In this document: in pieces, positions 42,640-50,683 of the stretch | How the letters are laid out: every line of letters starts with the position of its first letter | Numbering within the stretch: the first letter of the stretch is position 1 | Assembly: GCA_018902545.1 (NCBI GenBank) | Contig: JAHIQM010000016.1 | Location: forward strand, 372,001 to 436,000 | Direction of reading: 5' to 3' | Length of the DNA: 64,000 bases | Source: Pseudomonadota bacterium | GTDB lineage: Bacteria > Desulfobacterota > Desulfovibrionia > Desulfovibrionales > Desulfomicrobiaceae | Notes under the pieces: generated by a model | The model's input: the letters and a program-made list of their open reading frames with translations, nothing else | Told to the model about the DNA's origin: nothing | The model's database searches: none | Position numbers and translations under genes: made by a program

Positions 42640-43863
42640 GTGTATCTCACCAGAACACTTGAGAAATTTATTTCAGGAGCGGCCGCATCGTTTCCAGTAA
42701 TTCTGCTGACGGGCGCGCGGCAGGTGGGCAAAACGACGTTGCTCAGGGCATTGGGCGCGGAAACACGCACATACGTGACCCTGGATGATCCCCTCGTACT
42801 GCAGCTGGCCAGGCAGGATCCTGCCCTTTTCATGCAGCGCTTCACGGCGCCCGTGCTGATCGATGAAATTCAATACGCTCCAGGGCTCCTGCCGTTCATC
42901 AAGATGGCCGTGGATGAAAATCGTACGCCAGGGCGGTTCTGGCTGACCGGTTCGCAGCAGTTCCAGCTGATGAACAATGTTTCGGAATCGCTGGCTGGCC
43001 GGGTGGGCATCGTGCACATGCTGGGCCTCTCGCGCATGGAGGCCGGCGGGAGCGGAAGAGAGCAGGGGCCTTTTTTGCCCGGTCCGGACCTGTTCACGGC
43101 CATGGCGGGCGGCCCTGCCGCCCTGTCCTTGCACGAGCTGTATGCGGTCATCTGGCGCGGGTCGTTCCCGAGCCTTGTGGTGGCAAAGGAGATGGACCGC
43201 GACATGTTTCTTGGCTCCTACGTGCAGACGTATCTGCAGCGCGACGTCCGGGACCTGGCGCAGGTCGGCGACGAAATGGCTTTCCTGCGCTTTCTGCGGG
43301 TCTCGGCAGCACGCACGGGACAGCTCCTGAACATGGCCGAGCTCGCCCGCGATGCCGACGTCGCCCCGAACACGGCCAAGCGCTGGCTGTCCATTCTGCA
43401 GGCCTCGGGTCTGGTGTATCTGCTTGAGCCATGGTTCACCAACGTGACCAAGCGGATGGTCAAGACACCCAAACTCTATTTCCTGGACACGGGTCTGGCC
43501 AGCTACCTGACCCAATGGTCGTCCCCGGAAACGCTGGAGGCCGGGGCCATGGCGGGAGCGATGCTGGAGACTTGGGTCGTAGGCGAACTGCTCAAAAGCT
43601 GGTGGCACAACGGACTTGGCGCACCCTTCTATTTCTACCGGGACAAAGAGCAGCGCGAAGTCGATCTGCTCATCGTGCGCGATGGCACGGTTTATCCCGT
43701 CGAGATCAAAAAATCCGCATCGCCGGACAAAACTGCGATCCGCCATTTCGCATCCCTGGACAAACTCGGCATGCCCGTAGGCCCGGGCGCAGTCATCAGC
43801 CTCGTCAGCCAAGCCCTGCCCTTGACCGAGACCGTCTGGACCATTCCGGCGGGAGGCATTTGA
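42640..43863 (+). CDS. AAA ATPase with DUF4143 C-terminus, 2
   Basis: 407 residues. P-loop LTGARQVGKTTLLRAL (residues about 24-39), YVTLDDPLVLQLA, Walker B VLIDEIQYAP, sensor FWLTGSQQFQLM, then the winged-helix/DUF4143 part LLNMAELARDADVAPNTAKRWLSILQASGLV and a nuclease-like EVDLLIVRDGTVYPVEIKKS (D-x-n-E-x-K). The D-E-K pattern resembles PD-(D/E)XK enzymes. GTG start with TAGGAG at eight bases. It does not match the first ATPase closely. Confidence 0.9.
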   Translation: MYLTRTLEKFISGAAASFPVILLTGARQVGKTTLLRALGAETRTYVTLDDPLVLQLARQDPALFMQRFTAPVLIDEIQYAPGLLPFIKMAVDENRTPGRFWLTGSQQFQLMNNVSESLAGRVGIVHMLGLSRMEAGGSGREQGPFLPGPDLFTAMAGGPAALSLHELYAVIWRGSFPSLVVAKEMDRDMFLGSYVQTYLQRDVRDLAQVGDEMAFLRFLRVSAARTGQLLNMAELARDADVAPNTAKRWLSILQASGLVYLLEPWFTNVTKRMVKTPKLYFLDTGLASYLTQWSSPETLEAGAMAGAMLETWVVGELLKSWWHNGLGAPFYFYRDKEQREVDLLIVRDGTVYPVEIKKSASPDKTAIRHFASLDKLGMPVGPGAVISLVSQALPLTETVWTIPAGGI

Positions 43864-43902
43864 AATGAGGTAGTGATTGGTGAACAGTTGATTGGCAACG
43901 CA

Positions 43903-44090
43903 CGCTGCCTCCGTCCCTGCCTTTATCGCTGCCTCCGTCCTGCCCCCCCCTGCCTCCATCCCTGCCTCCATCCCTGCCTCTATCGCTCTCCCGTCGCTGC
44001 CTCCATCCCTGCCTCTGTCGCTGCCTCTGTCGCTGCCTCTATCCCTGCCTCTATCGCTGCCTCTGTCGCTGCCTTTCCCGTTGCCTTCCC
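43903..44090 (+). repeat. Dodecamer array d (longest)
   Basis: About fifteen units of CTGCCTCYRTCG type, preceded by GTGATTGGTGAACAG-like heptads and GGCAACGCACGCTGCC at 43871-43906. Confidence 0.87.
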
Positions 44091-44138
44091 CTCCCCCTGG
44101 CCCCTTGCCAAACAACTAACTCTGAGTTAATTATTTCC

Positions 44139-44393
44139 ATGCCCATCATGTACAGCAAGCAGGCGCTCAAATATTTGCGAAAAATGCCCAAGGCGAAGGC
44201 TGAGGACATCATGTCGGCGGTACGCCAAATCGATGAGGACAGATCGGCTTTTCAGGGGAACCTGATCAAGATGACCAACAGCCCATACTTTCGACTGAGG
44301 ATTGGCGACTACAGAGTGATTTTAGAAATCGATGACGGAAAGCTCATCGTGCTCGTGATGAAGGTAGGAACCAGAGGAGATGTCTACAAATGA
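44139..44393 (+). CDS. RelE-type toxin (module 4)
   Basis: 84 residues: YSKQALKYLRKMPKAKAEDIMSAV, then YFRLRIGDYRVILEIDDGKLIVLVMKVGTRGDVYK, the RelE signature with R-x-G-D-Y-R. It precedes the antitoxin (reverse order) and overlaps it by ATGA. Confidence 0.88.
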   Translation: MPIMYSKQALKYLRKMPKAKAEDIMSAVRQIDEDRSAFQGNLIKMTNSPYFRLRIGDYRVILEIDDGKLIVLVMKVGTRGDVYK

Positions 44394-44764
44394 ACGTCCA
44401 AGTTATTGAAAACAATTCCGGAAACCCCGCCTATGCGGTGGTCCCGTGGGATGAGTACAGATCGATGGTAGAACGTCTTGAAGAGCTTCAGGACATCGTG
44501 GATGCTGACAAAGCCATGGCGGCCATTACGTCCGGTGAGGAAACCTATCCCCACGATCTCGTAGAGCGACTGCTACGCAGGGAGAATCCGCTTCGGGTCT
44601 GGCGCGAATATCGGGGCATAACGGCTGCGGCCCTGGCCGCGATGGTCGGGGTCACGCCTTCTGCCATTTCCCAGGTTGAAACCGGCAAGCGGGGACTCTC
44701 CGTAGATCTGCTCAAGAAACTGTCCGAGGTTCTTCAAGTGGATATGGACGATCTCGTGGATTGA
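44390..44764 (+). CDS. XRE-type antitoxin (module 4)
   Basis: 124 residues. C-terminal helix-turn-helix WREYRGITAAALAAMVGVTPSAISQVETGKRGLSVDLLKKLSEVL; N-terminal part with AVVPWDEYRSMVERLEELQD binds the toxin. Toxin-first arrangement of the HigBA/RelBE-XRE type; it autoregulates. Confidence 0.88.
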   Translation: MNVQVIENNSGNPAYAVVPWDEYRSMVERLEELQDIVDADKAMAAITSGEETYPHDLVERLLRRENPLRVWREYRGITAAALAAMVGVTPSAISQVETGKRGLSVDLLKKLSEVLQVDMDDLVD

Positions 44765-44938
44765 TAAACTGGGCGCGATTGCACTCGACCATGGCAGGGC
44801 AAGATAAGTCAAAACGATGCCTGATAACCAGCTTCTTAATTTTTACGTTTTAAGCATAACACCCTAAAACTCTAAAACTTAAAACCAAGCGCAGCGCCAT
44901 CGCATCCCGCATCACGTATAACGCTCCACCTCCCCCCT
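44747..44938 (+). repeat. Duplicated segment, copy 2
   Basis: Antitoxin 3' end plus downstream flank, matching 42168-42372; includes a heptamer mosaic block (44843-44925). Confidence 0.85.
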
Positions 44939-44992
44939 TAACACCCTAAAACCCTAAAACTTAAAACCAAACGCAGCGCCATCGCATTACGC
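44765..44992. other. Spacer with heptamer mosaic blocks
   Basis: Two mosaic blocks in the same orientation as elsewhere: GCATAACACCC-TAAAACT and a second ACACCCTAAAACCC, each followed by AAGCGCAGCGCC or AACGCAGCGCC. Confidence 0.6.
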
Positions 44993-45283
44993 CTAACGTT
45001 CCCCTGCTTCGAATGGCCATTTTTGACGTGTATGCAGGAGCCTTAAAATTTGGATCGCCAGGCCCTGCTCTCGATAGACGAGGACATAGGGCAGACCAGG
45101 CACTACAAGTTCCCGAGTGCCCGCTCTGGCTCCATTGCGACCCATCTGGGGGAACTGGTCCAGGCGCTCGCTGGCTGTCCGGATCGCCTGGGCAACTCGG
45201 TGCGCGGCCTCGGCATCATCGGCGGCGATGTATTCAAGCACGATGCCCAGATCTTTTGCGGCGGGTATCGTCCATCTGAGCAT
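44993..45283 (-). CDS. ParE-type toxin (module 5)
   Basis: 96 residues: WTIPAAKDLGIVLEYIAADDAEAAHRVAQAI, FPQMGRNGARAGTRELVVPGLPYVLVYRE, and ILRLLHTRQKWP, standard ParE features. It follows its antitoxin directly (one-base gap) on the minus strand. DNA gyrase poisoning is the known activity of the family. Confidence 0.9.
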   Translation of the reverse strand: MLRWTIPAAKDLGIVLEYIAADDAEAAHRVAQAIRTASERLDQFPQMGRNGARAGTRELVVPGLPYVLVYREQGLAIQILRLLHTRQKWPFEAGER

Positions 45284-45284
45284 C

Positions 45285-45530
45285 TTACGCCCCGTATTTG
45301 TTGAAGATTGCCGTCACTTCCTCCGGGGAAGCGAACTCGCCTTTATCGGCGGCCGCAATGCCTTTTTGGACCTCCGCCACAAACCAGGCCTGATGCTCCA
45401 GGATGTCGTCCAGCGCTTTATTCAGCAGCCAGTTGCGGCTTCTGCCCATGGACGTGGCTATAGCGTCGATACGCTCAATTTTGTCTTTTGATACACGAAA
45501 ACTGGTGGATACGGTTTCTGCGCTGCTCAT
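45285..45530 (-). CDS. Ribbon-helix-helix antitoxin (module 5, ParD/CopG-like)
   Basis: 81 residues: TVSTSFRVSKDKIERIDAIATSMGRSRNWLLNKALDDIL is a ribbon-helix-helix DNA-binding domain; the tail binds the toxin. AGGAAT precedes the ATG. Confidence 0.9.
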   Translation of the reverse strand: MSSAETVSTSFRVSKDKIERIDAIATSMGRSRNWLLNKALDDILEHQAWFVAEVQKGIAAADKGEFASPEEVTAIFNKYGA

Positions 45531-45695
45531 GATGATTCCTCCGTGTAGTCACACTAACTACTAATGACTGCGCTGACAAGCAGGCCCCCGCTCCGGCCAC
45601 AGAGGTGAAGAGTGATTGGTGAATAGTGATTGGCAAGGCACGCTGCCTCCGTCGCTCTCCCGTCGCTGCCTTTCCCCCTGCCTCCGTCCCTGCCT
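45531..45695. other. Spacer with heptads and dodecamer array
   Basis: GTGATTGGTGAATA heptads (45608-45630), GGCAAGGCACGCTGCC, then TCGCTCTCCCGTCGCTGCC units running into the 3' end of the next gene. Confidence 0.6.
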
Positions 45696-47204
45696 TTACC
45701 CCAACGCCCTTATAGCCGCGATGTCGCTCAGCGCGTTGCTGTAGGTCGTGTTCACGACCCGATGGTTGAGCTTTCTGTACAGGGAGACGAGACGGTAGTT
45801 GACGATCACCTTGGTGAACATGTCTTTGTACAGGTCGCCCAGTTTTTTCTCCTCGTTCTGGAAGAGCGTGTCGAGTTCTTTGATCCTGGGGTCCAGGAAC
45901 GTGGTCAGGTTGCTTTCGAGCTTCTTGGAGATGCTGGCCAGTTCCATGTTCACGCGCGTATCGGGCTGGGTGATCATCTTGTACGCGAGGGCCACGCCGA
46001 TGACCCCGAGTATGCCCATGCCCACCGGGGCGGTCAGCACCTGCGTCACGGCCAGGGTGCTCAGGATGCCATACTTGGCGGCCACGACTGCGGAGATGCC
46101 CCCGAACGTGGCCAGCCCGATGATGTTGCTCGTCACGTTGTCGATGTCGTTCTTGATATGGAAAAACAGGCTGCATGACGGGGCCACGGACAGGAAATCG
46201 CGCTTGGTGATGTTTTCCGAAAGCTTTTCGGACGAGGTTTCAATGTAGCCCCTGATGGACATCAGCTCGTTGCGGATCTTGTCGAGCTGACGGTCGTATT
46301 TATGCTTGAAGCGCGAATAGCGCCTGTCCGCGATGAGCGATGCGTGCTCCTTGCCGAACTTTTCCCAGAGGTCTTTTCTGGTCATGTCGTTCATGCGCAG
46401 CATCTCCTCGGTCATGTCATGCTCGGCCTCGATGACGATGTTCTCGACGAGCTCCTTGAAATCCTCGTGCATCCGGCTTCGGCAGTCGATGATCTGGCGC
46501 AGCAACAGGTCGAACCTTTCGAAGGCATTGCGCGAATACTCTTCCACGAGGGAATCGAAGGTTTCCATGAGCAGGACAGAAGGGGCATCGACATCGGTGT
46601 AGGACTTGAACGTCTGCACCTCCCGCTCGAAGCTGCGAACAAGGTCCTCGACGACATGGGCCGGGAGATTGTCGTCCTTAAATTCGTTGCCCAGATGGTA
46701 TTTGCGCACGAAACCCGAAACACTGCCGCTTGCACCCGCGCCCCGGCCGTCCTTGACCTTGGCGATTGTTCTGGAAAATGCGGAAACAATGCTCTTGGCG
46801 TTGCCGGAAACAGTGTTCTGAGTGCTGAAGGCAAGCTCGATCTGCTCCTCCAGATGCTTGCAGTCGTCCTGCAGCCTGGCCACCGTCAGCAGCAACTCCT
46901 TGCAGAAAAGGGCGGTGTGGTTGTCGGCGGTCTGCAGATTCTTTCTGATATTGCGCAGGGATTCCTCGAAGCTGACGCTTCCGTCCGCGCTTTTGAGCGC
47001 AATGACATAGACGACGAGCGGGTTGTCCACCAGCTTCTTGATCTTCTCGCAAACTGCGAACAGGGTCAGGTACTCGACAATGGAAATGGTCTTGTCCCGA
47101 GCCACCAAAGCCGACGCGGCCTTGATCACCGAAGGGATGAAGTCATTTGAACTCATGACCAGCGATTCAACATCCGCCTCGCTGATCACCTTGATTTCGC
47201 CCAT
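45696..47204 (-). CDS. 502-residue membrane protein of unknown function
   Basis: Not recognised. An acidic helical N-terminal half (about 1-130) with DNPLVVYVIALKSADGSVSFEESLRNI, which looks like an EF-hand or TerB-like helical bundle; a long alpha-helical middle; then a hydrophobic hairpin at about 383-435 (NIIGLATFGGISAVVAAKYG and GMGILGVIGVALAYKMI); a helical tail to 502. No P-loop, so not an intact dynamin, though the helix-hairpin-helix layout is reminiscent. GGAGGCGGT precedes the ATG. It lies between toxin-antitoxin modules and shares no operon with them. The end reaches into a dodecamer array. Confidence 0.7.
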   Translation of the reverse strand: MGEIKVISEADVESLVMSSNDFIPSVIKAASALVARDKTISIVEYLTLFAVCEKIKKLVDNPLVVYVIALKSADGSVSFEESLRNIRKNLQTADNHTALFCKELLLTVARLQDDCKHLEEQIELAFSTQNTVSGNAKSIVSAFSRTIAKVKDGRGAGASGSVSGFVRKYHLGNEFKDDNLPAHVVEDLVRSFEREVQTFKSYTDVDAPSVLLMETFDSLVEEYSRNAFERFDLLLRQIIDCRSRMHEDFKELVENIVIEAEHDMTEEMLRMNDMTRKDLWEKFGKEHASLIADRRYSRFKHKYDRQLDKIRNELMSIRGYIETSSEKLSENITKRDFLSVAPSCSLFFHIKNDIDNVTSNIIGLATFGGISAVVAAKYGILSTLAVTQVLTAPVGMGILGVIGVALAYKMITQPDTRVNMELASISKKLESNLTTFLDPRIKELDTLFQNEEKKLGDLYKDMFTKVIVNYRLVSLYRKLNHRVVNTTYSNALSDIAAIRALG

Positions 47205-47260
47205 ACCGCCTCCGCATTCATGGAAAATTTTGACCTAAATCCAAATTCAGGCCCAAAAAA

Positions 47261-47279
47261 AGGCGGGTTAAACCCGCCT
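47261..47279 (-). terminator. Terminator after the PEP-CTERM protein gene
   Basis: AGGCGGGTT/AACCCGCCT stem with A-run to the left (U-run on the minus strand). Confidence 0.85.
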
Positions 47280-47305
47280 GAAGCTTTAAAATCAGTCCTA
47301 CCCGA

Positions 47306-47887
47306 TCAGACTATCTGCCGCCTGCGCAACCCGACCAGTCCGAGAAGGCCGGACCCGAGGAGGATGGCGGCACCCGGTACGGGTACCGGTGCCGGAGTAT
47401 AGGTACCGAAGATGGTCACCGTGGCCGCCCTAAGATTGAAGGATTCTAAGCTACTCGACTTACTCTCCAAAAAATACAGTGCAAGCGTACCAGTGCCCAA
47501 TGTATCGAAAATGCTCTTCGTTTGATCGTTCTTCTCAAAAATGAACTCTGGCAACGAGGTAGGGTTATTCACATTGTAAAGTTGCTTTTCGACGGTTCCA
47601 AGTCTGTCCGTAGTAAGGTACCAATCTTCTCGTCCATGTGTATCATTGTAATTAATCACAACTTTAAAACTGGAAGCCGAAAAGCCTGCAAGGCTGGAGA
47701 TTTGCTCATAAAAATTGAACGTATAGGCATGGATAAGTTCGCCGCTCTGAGTTTCTTCAATTTTCAGGCCAGGTATCCCGAAATCATGGAACAGGGTGAT
47801 GTCCGGGGTGGGTGCTGCCCATGCCGGAAGGGTGCCGGACATAACCAGCAGGCCGCAAATCATGGCTGTAATGAGCATCCGTTTCAT
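47306..47887 (-). CDS. Secreted protein with PEP-CTERM-like sorting tail
   Basis: 193 residues: signal peptide (KRMLITAMICGLLVMSGTLPAWA), a beta-rich middle, and a C-terminal VPGAAILLGSGLLGLVGLRRR, the pattern short Pro motif-hydrophobic helix-Arg cluster of PEP-CTERM/exosortase substrates. These are usually extracellular and go with exopolysaccharide production, which fits the glycan locus further right. ATG 47887 has GGGGAG nine bases away; a second ATG two codons upstream is too near the ribosome site. Confidence 0.8.
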   Translation of the reverse strand: MKRMLITAMICGLLVMSGTLPAWAAPTPDITLFHDFGIPGLKIEETQSGELIHAYTFNFYEQISSLAGFSASSFKVVINYNDTHGREDWYLTTDRLGTVEKQLYNVNNPTSLPEFIFEKNDQTKSIFDTLGTGTLALYFLESKSSSLESFNLRAATVTIFGTYTPAPVPVPGAAILLGSGLLGLVGLRRRQIV

Positions 47888-48244
47888 GAGCATTGTCTCC
47901 CCTGATAATTGATTGCCACCAAGTGGCTTGAATTGTCCGTCCATGTGTCCGAACAAATCGGACTAGAGATATTCTCCCTAATCAGGAGCAAAAGCTGTAC
48001 CCATTTTTCATGTTTACAAATCAGGCCATGTTTTCTTCAAATTTATCATACGAGACGCTTGAGAAATCCATCCTCAAGACGGCCTCCTCCTTATTCAATT
48101 CACCATTCACCATTCACCAAGACTCAAGATTCAAGATCTGACCCTTGTCCCCCTCGCTGTTCATCATTCACCATTCCCCGCCTCCCTTGACCAAGGATGC
48201 CCGCTTCACTAGAGATAATAGATACCGCTCATTCCGGAGGGAAC
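47888..48244. other. Spacer with heptads and TTCAAG repeats
   Basis: Contains CCATTCACC heptads (48095-48120), one AAGATTCAAGATCTGACCC copy (48121-48144) and a second heptad run (48155-48180). No gene. Confidence 0.55.
48121..48144 (+). repeat. TTCAAGATCTGACCC repeat, copy 1
   Basis: Dispersed repeat, form CTCAAGATTCAAGATCTGACCC; other copies near 49712, 49751, 49934, 51966 and 52099. Confidence 0.85.
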
Positions 48245-48451
48245 ATGGTGACAATTACGGACAATACGGTGCTGAAAGAAGCATTTAAAGATGCAATCCG
48301 GGAAATCGTTTTTGAGAACAAGGAGTTTCTGCATGAAATCCTGGTGGAGGCCATGGAGGATGTTGCCATGAGCCATGCCATAGAGGAAGGGGAAAAATCC
48401 GCATCGGTGGACCCAAAGGTTGTTTACGATCTGCTTGACTCTGCAAAATGA
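48245..48451 (+). CDS. Small antitoxin-like protein (module 6)
   Basis: 68 residues, acidic and helical (KEAFKDAIREIVFENKEFLHEILVEAMEDV). It precedes a RelE-type toxin with ATGA overlap and has GGAGGGAA before the ATG; antitoxin by position. No DNA-binding domain seen. Confidence 0.75.
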   Translation: MVTITDNTVLKEAFKDAIREIVFENKEFLHEILVEAMEDVAMSHAIEEGEKSASVDPKVVYDLLDSAK

Positions 48452-48717
48452 AAATCGAATTCAAGTCTTCCTTTCAAAAGGACCTGAATTCGCTTCATCG
48501 TGACGAAAAGCTTTTTGCTCGGATCAAAGAAATCATTCTCTTGGTCGAATCCAGCAATTCCATCGATGCCGTCGGAAACGTCAAAAAACTCAAATCCGAC
48601 GGACTGTATTACCGCATCCGAATCGGTGACTACAGAATGGGTATGATCGTTGAAGGAGAAACGGCAATTTTTGTTCGCATCCTCCATCGAAGCAGAATAT
48701 ATCGCTATTTTCCCTAA
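48448..48717 (+). CDS. RelE-type toxin (module 6)
   Basis: 89 residues: FKSSFQKDLNSLHRDEKLFARIKEII, LKSDGLYYRIRIGDYRMGMIVEGE, and FVRILHRSRIYRYFP, the RelE fold with R-x-R-I-G-D-Y-R. Confidence 0.85.
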   Translation: MKIEFKSSFQKDLNSLHRDEKLFARIKEIILLVESSNSIDAVGNVKKLKSDGLYYRIRIGDYRMGMIVEGETAIFVRILHRSRIYRYFP

Positions 48718-48827
48718 GCATCGCAAACAAATCCCATCGCCGCCTTTCTCGCATTACGCATCACGCATTACTCGTCACGATCTACGGGGTTGGTGAATAG
48801 TGATTGGCAAGGCAAGCTGCCTCTGCC

Positions 48828-48885
48828 TTTATCGCTGCCTCTGTCGTCGCCTAACGCATCCCGCCTAACGCTCCCCTGCCTCTCC
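48828..48885 (+). repeat. Short dodecamer array
   Basis: GCTGCCTCTGCCTTTATCGCTGCCTCTG preceded by TTGGTGAATAGTGATTGG and GGCAAGGCAAGCTGCC. Confidence 0.8.
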
Positions 48886-48899
48886 CGCGTCTCAAAGAT

Positions 48900-49244
48900 T
48901 CAGCCACAGCCTTCCAGACAGCCCACGGCCCGGCACATTTCTTGTTGAACCTTCGCAAACGCTTCGGAGTTGAAAGCTCCAAATTTGGCAACGACACAAT
49001 CTCTGTTTAATGTGTAAAGCTTCGTAACCCTGACCCAGCTTGTCTTAGGCAGGGCTCCTTCAGCCAGATCATTGCCGGAAAAGATGAAACCATCCTCGTG
49101 CCCGGCCTGAGAAGTGATTGCGGCGGCGAGAAAGTCACCGAACCGGTCGCAGGATCTCAAGACGAGAACTGGTCGACGTTTGGCCGCCTGCATATCTGAA
49201 AACGGAAAAGGAATAAGAACCACCTCACCTGGATGCAACGTCAT
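48900..49244 (-). CDS. PemK/MazF-type toxin (module 7)
   Basis: 114 residues: MTLHPGEVVLIPFPFSDMQAAKRRPVLVL is the MazF start (G-E-V-x-x-x-x-F-P-F-S-D and the RRPVLVL strand), then AAITSQ and WVRVTKLYTLNRDCVVAKFG. RNA-cleaving toxin. It overlaps the end of the DUF2281-like antitoxin on the minus strand. Confidence 0.87.
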   Translation of the reverse strand: MTLHPGEVVLIPFPFSDMQAAKRRPVLVLRSCDRFGDFLAAAITSQAGHEDGFIFSGNDLAEGALPKTSWVRVTKLYTLNRDCVVAKFGAFNSEAFAKVQQEMCRAVGCLEGCG

Positions 49245-49428
49245 TCCACACCTCGTCGTCTTCATTGGCCCATACCCTGTCCATACTGGTCTGCTGTGCC
49301 GCCATGACATGCCCTTCGCCCTGGTCCAGGGCCTTGTAACGCAGGTACTCTATGAAGCGCAGGGCCTCCAGGGCATACTCATCGGGCAACGGTTTGACGC
49401 TTTTATATATTTCTTTCGCAAGATTCAT
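49225..49428 (-). CDS. DUF2281-like antitoxin (module 7)
   Basis: 67 residues: AKEIYKSVKPLPDEYALEALRFIEYLRYKAL is the DUF2281 pattern, an antitoxin of PemK-type or PIN toxins. The tail overlaps the start of the toxin gene by 20 bases. Confidence 0.8.
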   Translation of the reverse strand: MNLAKEIYKSVKPLPDEYALEALRFIEYLRYKALDQGEGHVMAAQQTSMDRVWANEDDEVWNDVASR

Positions 49429-49789
49429 GCTCTCCCCCTGGCGGGCAATTTGCCAGCCAATCTGATTTTCTAACCACCAAAAACCTTACGGCAATAACCG
49501 CTACCCTGCAGACACGGACAAATGCTCGCCCCATAAGTCCCGTCATTCCAGAGTTCAGACGGTCCCCCTGCGTACCGCAAGGTGCATGATGACGGAATCT
49601 CAACATCTAAAAAATAATTGATATCGTATTATGCATAACGTTATCTGCGGTGTCCATGGTCTGGGCAGATGAAAGAATCGACAGCATGGCTCTTGGACCC
49701 ATCGTGTAGTGAAAATTCAAAATTCAAGATCTGACCCCGCCTTCTGCTCCAAAAATTCAAGATTCAAGATCTGAACCCAGCCTTCCGCT

Positions 49790-49885
49790 GCTGAGCGGCG
49801 TGTTCATGTACACTTCAACGAACCCGCCGTAGGCGCTGATCAGTTCGCGGTTGTGGCCTCTGGGATCGGGGTAGGGGGCGATGGG
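49790..49885. pseudogene. Fragment of the APS kinase gene
   Basis: Matches 53133-53228 (inside the APS kinase domain) at 90 of 96 positions without gaps. In the APS kinase this part encodes the region around ELISAYGGFVEVYMNTPLS. The fragment is in the same orientation as the gene. Confidence 0.9.
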
Positions 49886-49893
49886 CTGTTCTT

Positions 49894-49906
49894 GGTCTCA
49901 GAGACC
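49894..49906. repeat. GGTCTCAGAGACC palindrome, copy 1
   Basis: Perfect palindrome within a longer repeat (TTCTTGGTCTCAGAGACC, then YAGCC); copies at 52516-52528 (first base differs) and 52698-52710. Confidence 0.75.
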
Positions 49907-50096
49907 TAGCCGTCGTTAGCATTCATCATTCAGAAAAATTCAAGATTCAAGATCTGATTCCCTGTCTTTCCCTATCGCTGCCTGCATCGCTGCCTCTATC
50001 GCTGCCTCCATCCCCCCCCCCTTCCCGATCTTGCCGATTGTCCATCCGTGTCGTAAGTAATTTTTAAAGACATCCCGTGGCCCAAAGGAGGAAACC

Positions 50097-50405
50097 GTGA
50101 GTCTTGAAGGAAAATTTGGGGTATCTGAAAGGGAAATCCGGTCGCTGTGCGAGAAATTCCGTATCCGCAAGCTTTCGCTTTTTGGTTCGGCGCTTCACGA
50201 CTCCATGAAGGAGGGTAGCGACATTGATCTCCTTGTCGAATTCGAACCGGACCATGTGCCCGGACTGATTGCTTTTGCGAAGATCCAGAATACGTTCAGC
50301 GAACTCCTTGGCCACCCGGTGGACCTGCGCACCCCGAACGATTTGAGCCCCCTTTTCCGTGAAGACGTACTGCATGAGGCACAAGCACAATATGCATCCT
50401 CATGA
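50097..50405 (+). CDS. MNT-domain nucleotidyltransferase antitoxin (module 8)
   Basis: 102 residues: SLFGSALHDSMKEGSDIDLLVEFEP is the GS-x10-D-x-D nucleotidyltransferase core of MntA-type proteins, which AMPylate and silence HEPN toxins. GTG start with AAAGGAGG at six bases. The start of a HEPN gene overlaps its end but breaks off. Confidence 0.88.
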   Translation: MSLEGKFGVSEREIRSLCEKFRIRKLSLFGSALHDSMKEGSDIDLLVEFEPDHVPGLIAFAKIQNTFSELLGHPVDLRTPNDLSPLFREDVLHEAQAQYASS

Positions 50406-50433
50406 CCTGATCCGCATCCGGCATATGTTTTAG
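50392..50433 (+). pseudogene. Truncated HEPN toxin gene (13 codons)
   Basis: ATG overlapping the end of the MNT gene is followed by MHPHDLIRIRHM, the standard start of the DUF86/HEPN partner, then Phe and a stop, and directly by dodecamer and heptamer sequence. Full HEPN partners have about 110-140 residues. The rest is absent. Confidence 0.75.
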
Positions 50434-50446
50434 GCTGGCTGTCCCT

Positions 50447-50665
50447 GCCTCTCCCATTGCCCCTCGTCGCTGCCCCGTCGCTGCCGTCTTATCGCATCAC
50501 GCATCACGCCTAACGCTCCCCTGCCTGCATCGCTGCCTCTATTCTATCGCTACCTCTATTCTATCGCTTCCTCTATCGCTTCCTCTATCGCTTCCTCTAT
50601 CGCTGCCTCTGTCGCTGCCGCTGTCGCTCTCCCGTCGCTGCCCCGTCGCTGCCTCTGTCGTCGCC
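50447..50665 (+). repeat. Dodecamer array h
   Basis: Varied units: TCGCTGCC, CCTCTATTCTATCGCTAC, repeated CTTCCTCTATCG and CTGCCTCTGTCG. Confidence 0.85.
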
Positions 50666-50683
50666 TAACGCCTAACGCATCAC

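Larger units (their letters stand above)
49712..49958 (+). repeat. TTCAAGATCTGACCC repeats, copies 2-4
   Basis: Three copies: 49712-49738, 49751-49779 and 49934-49958, all on the plus strand. Confidence 0.85.
49429..50096. other. Spacer with gene fragment, TTCAAG repeats and dodecamers
   Basis: 668 bases without a complete gene. Holds a 96-bp cysC fragment (49790-49885), a GGTCTCAGAGACC copy (49894-49906), three TTCAAGATCTGA repeats (49712-49738, 49751-49779, 49934-49958) and dodecamers (49970-50012). The AT-rich patch at 49600-49640 might be a promoter. Confidence 0.6.

Noticed and set aside
45696-47204. Dynamin-like GTPase
   Set aside because: The helical layout is suggestive but there is no GxxxxGKS/T, so a GTPase call is not supported.
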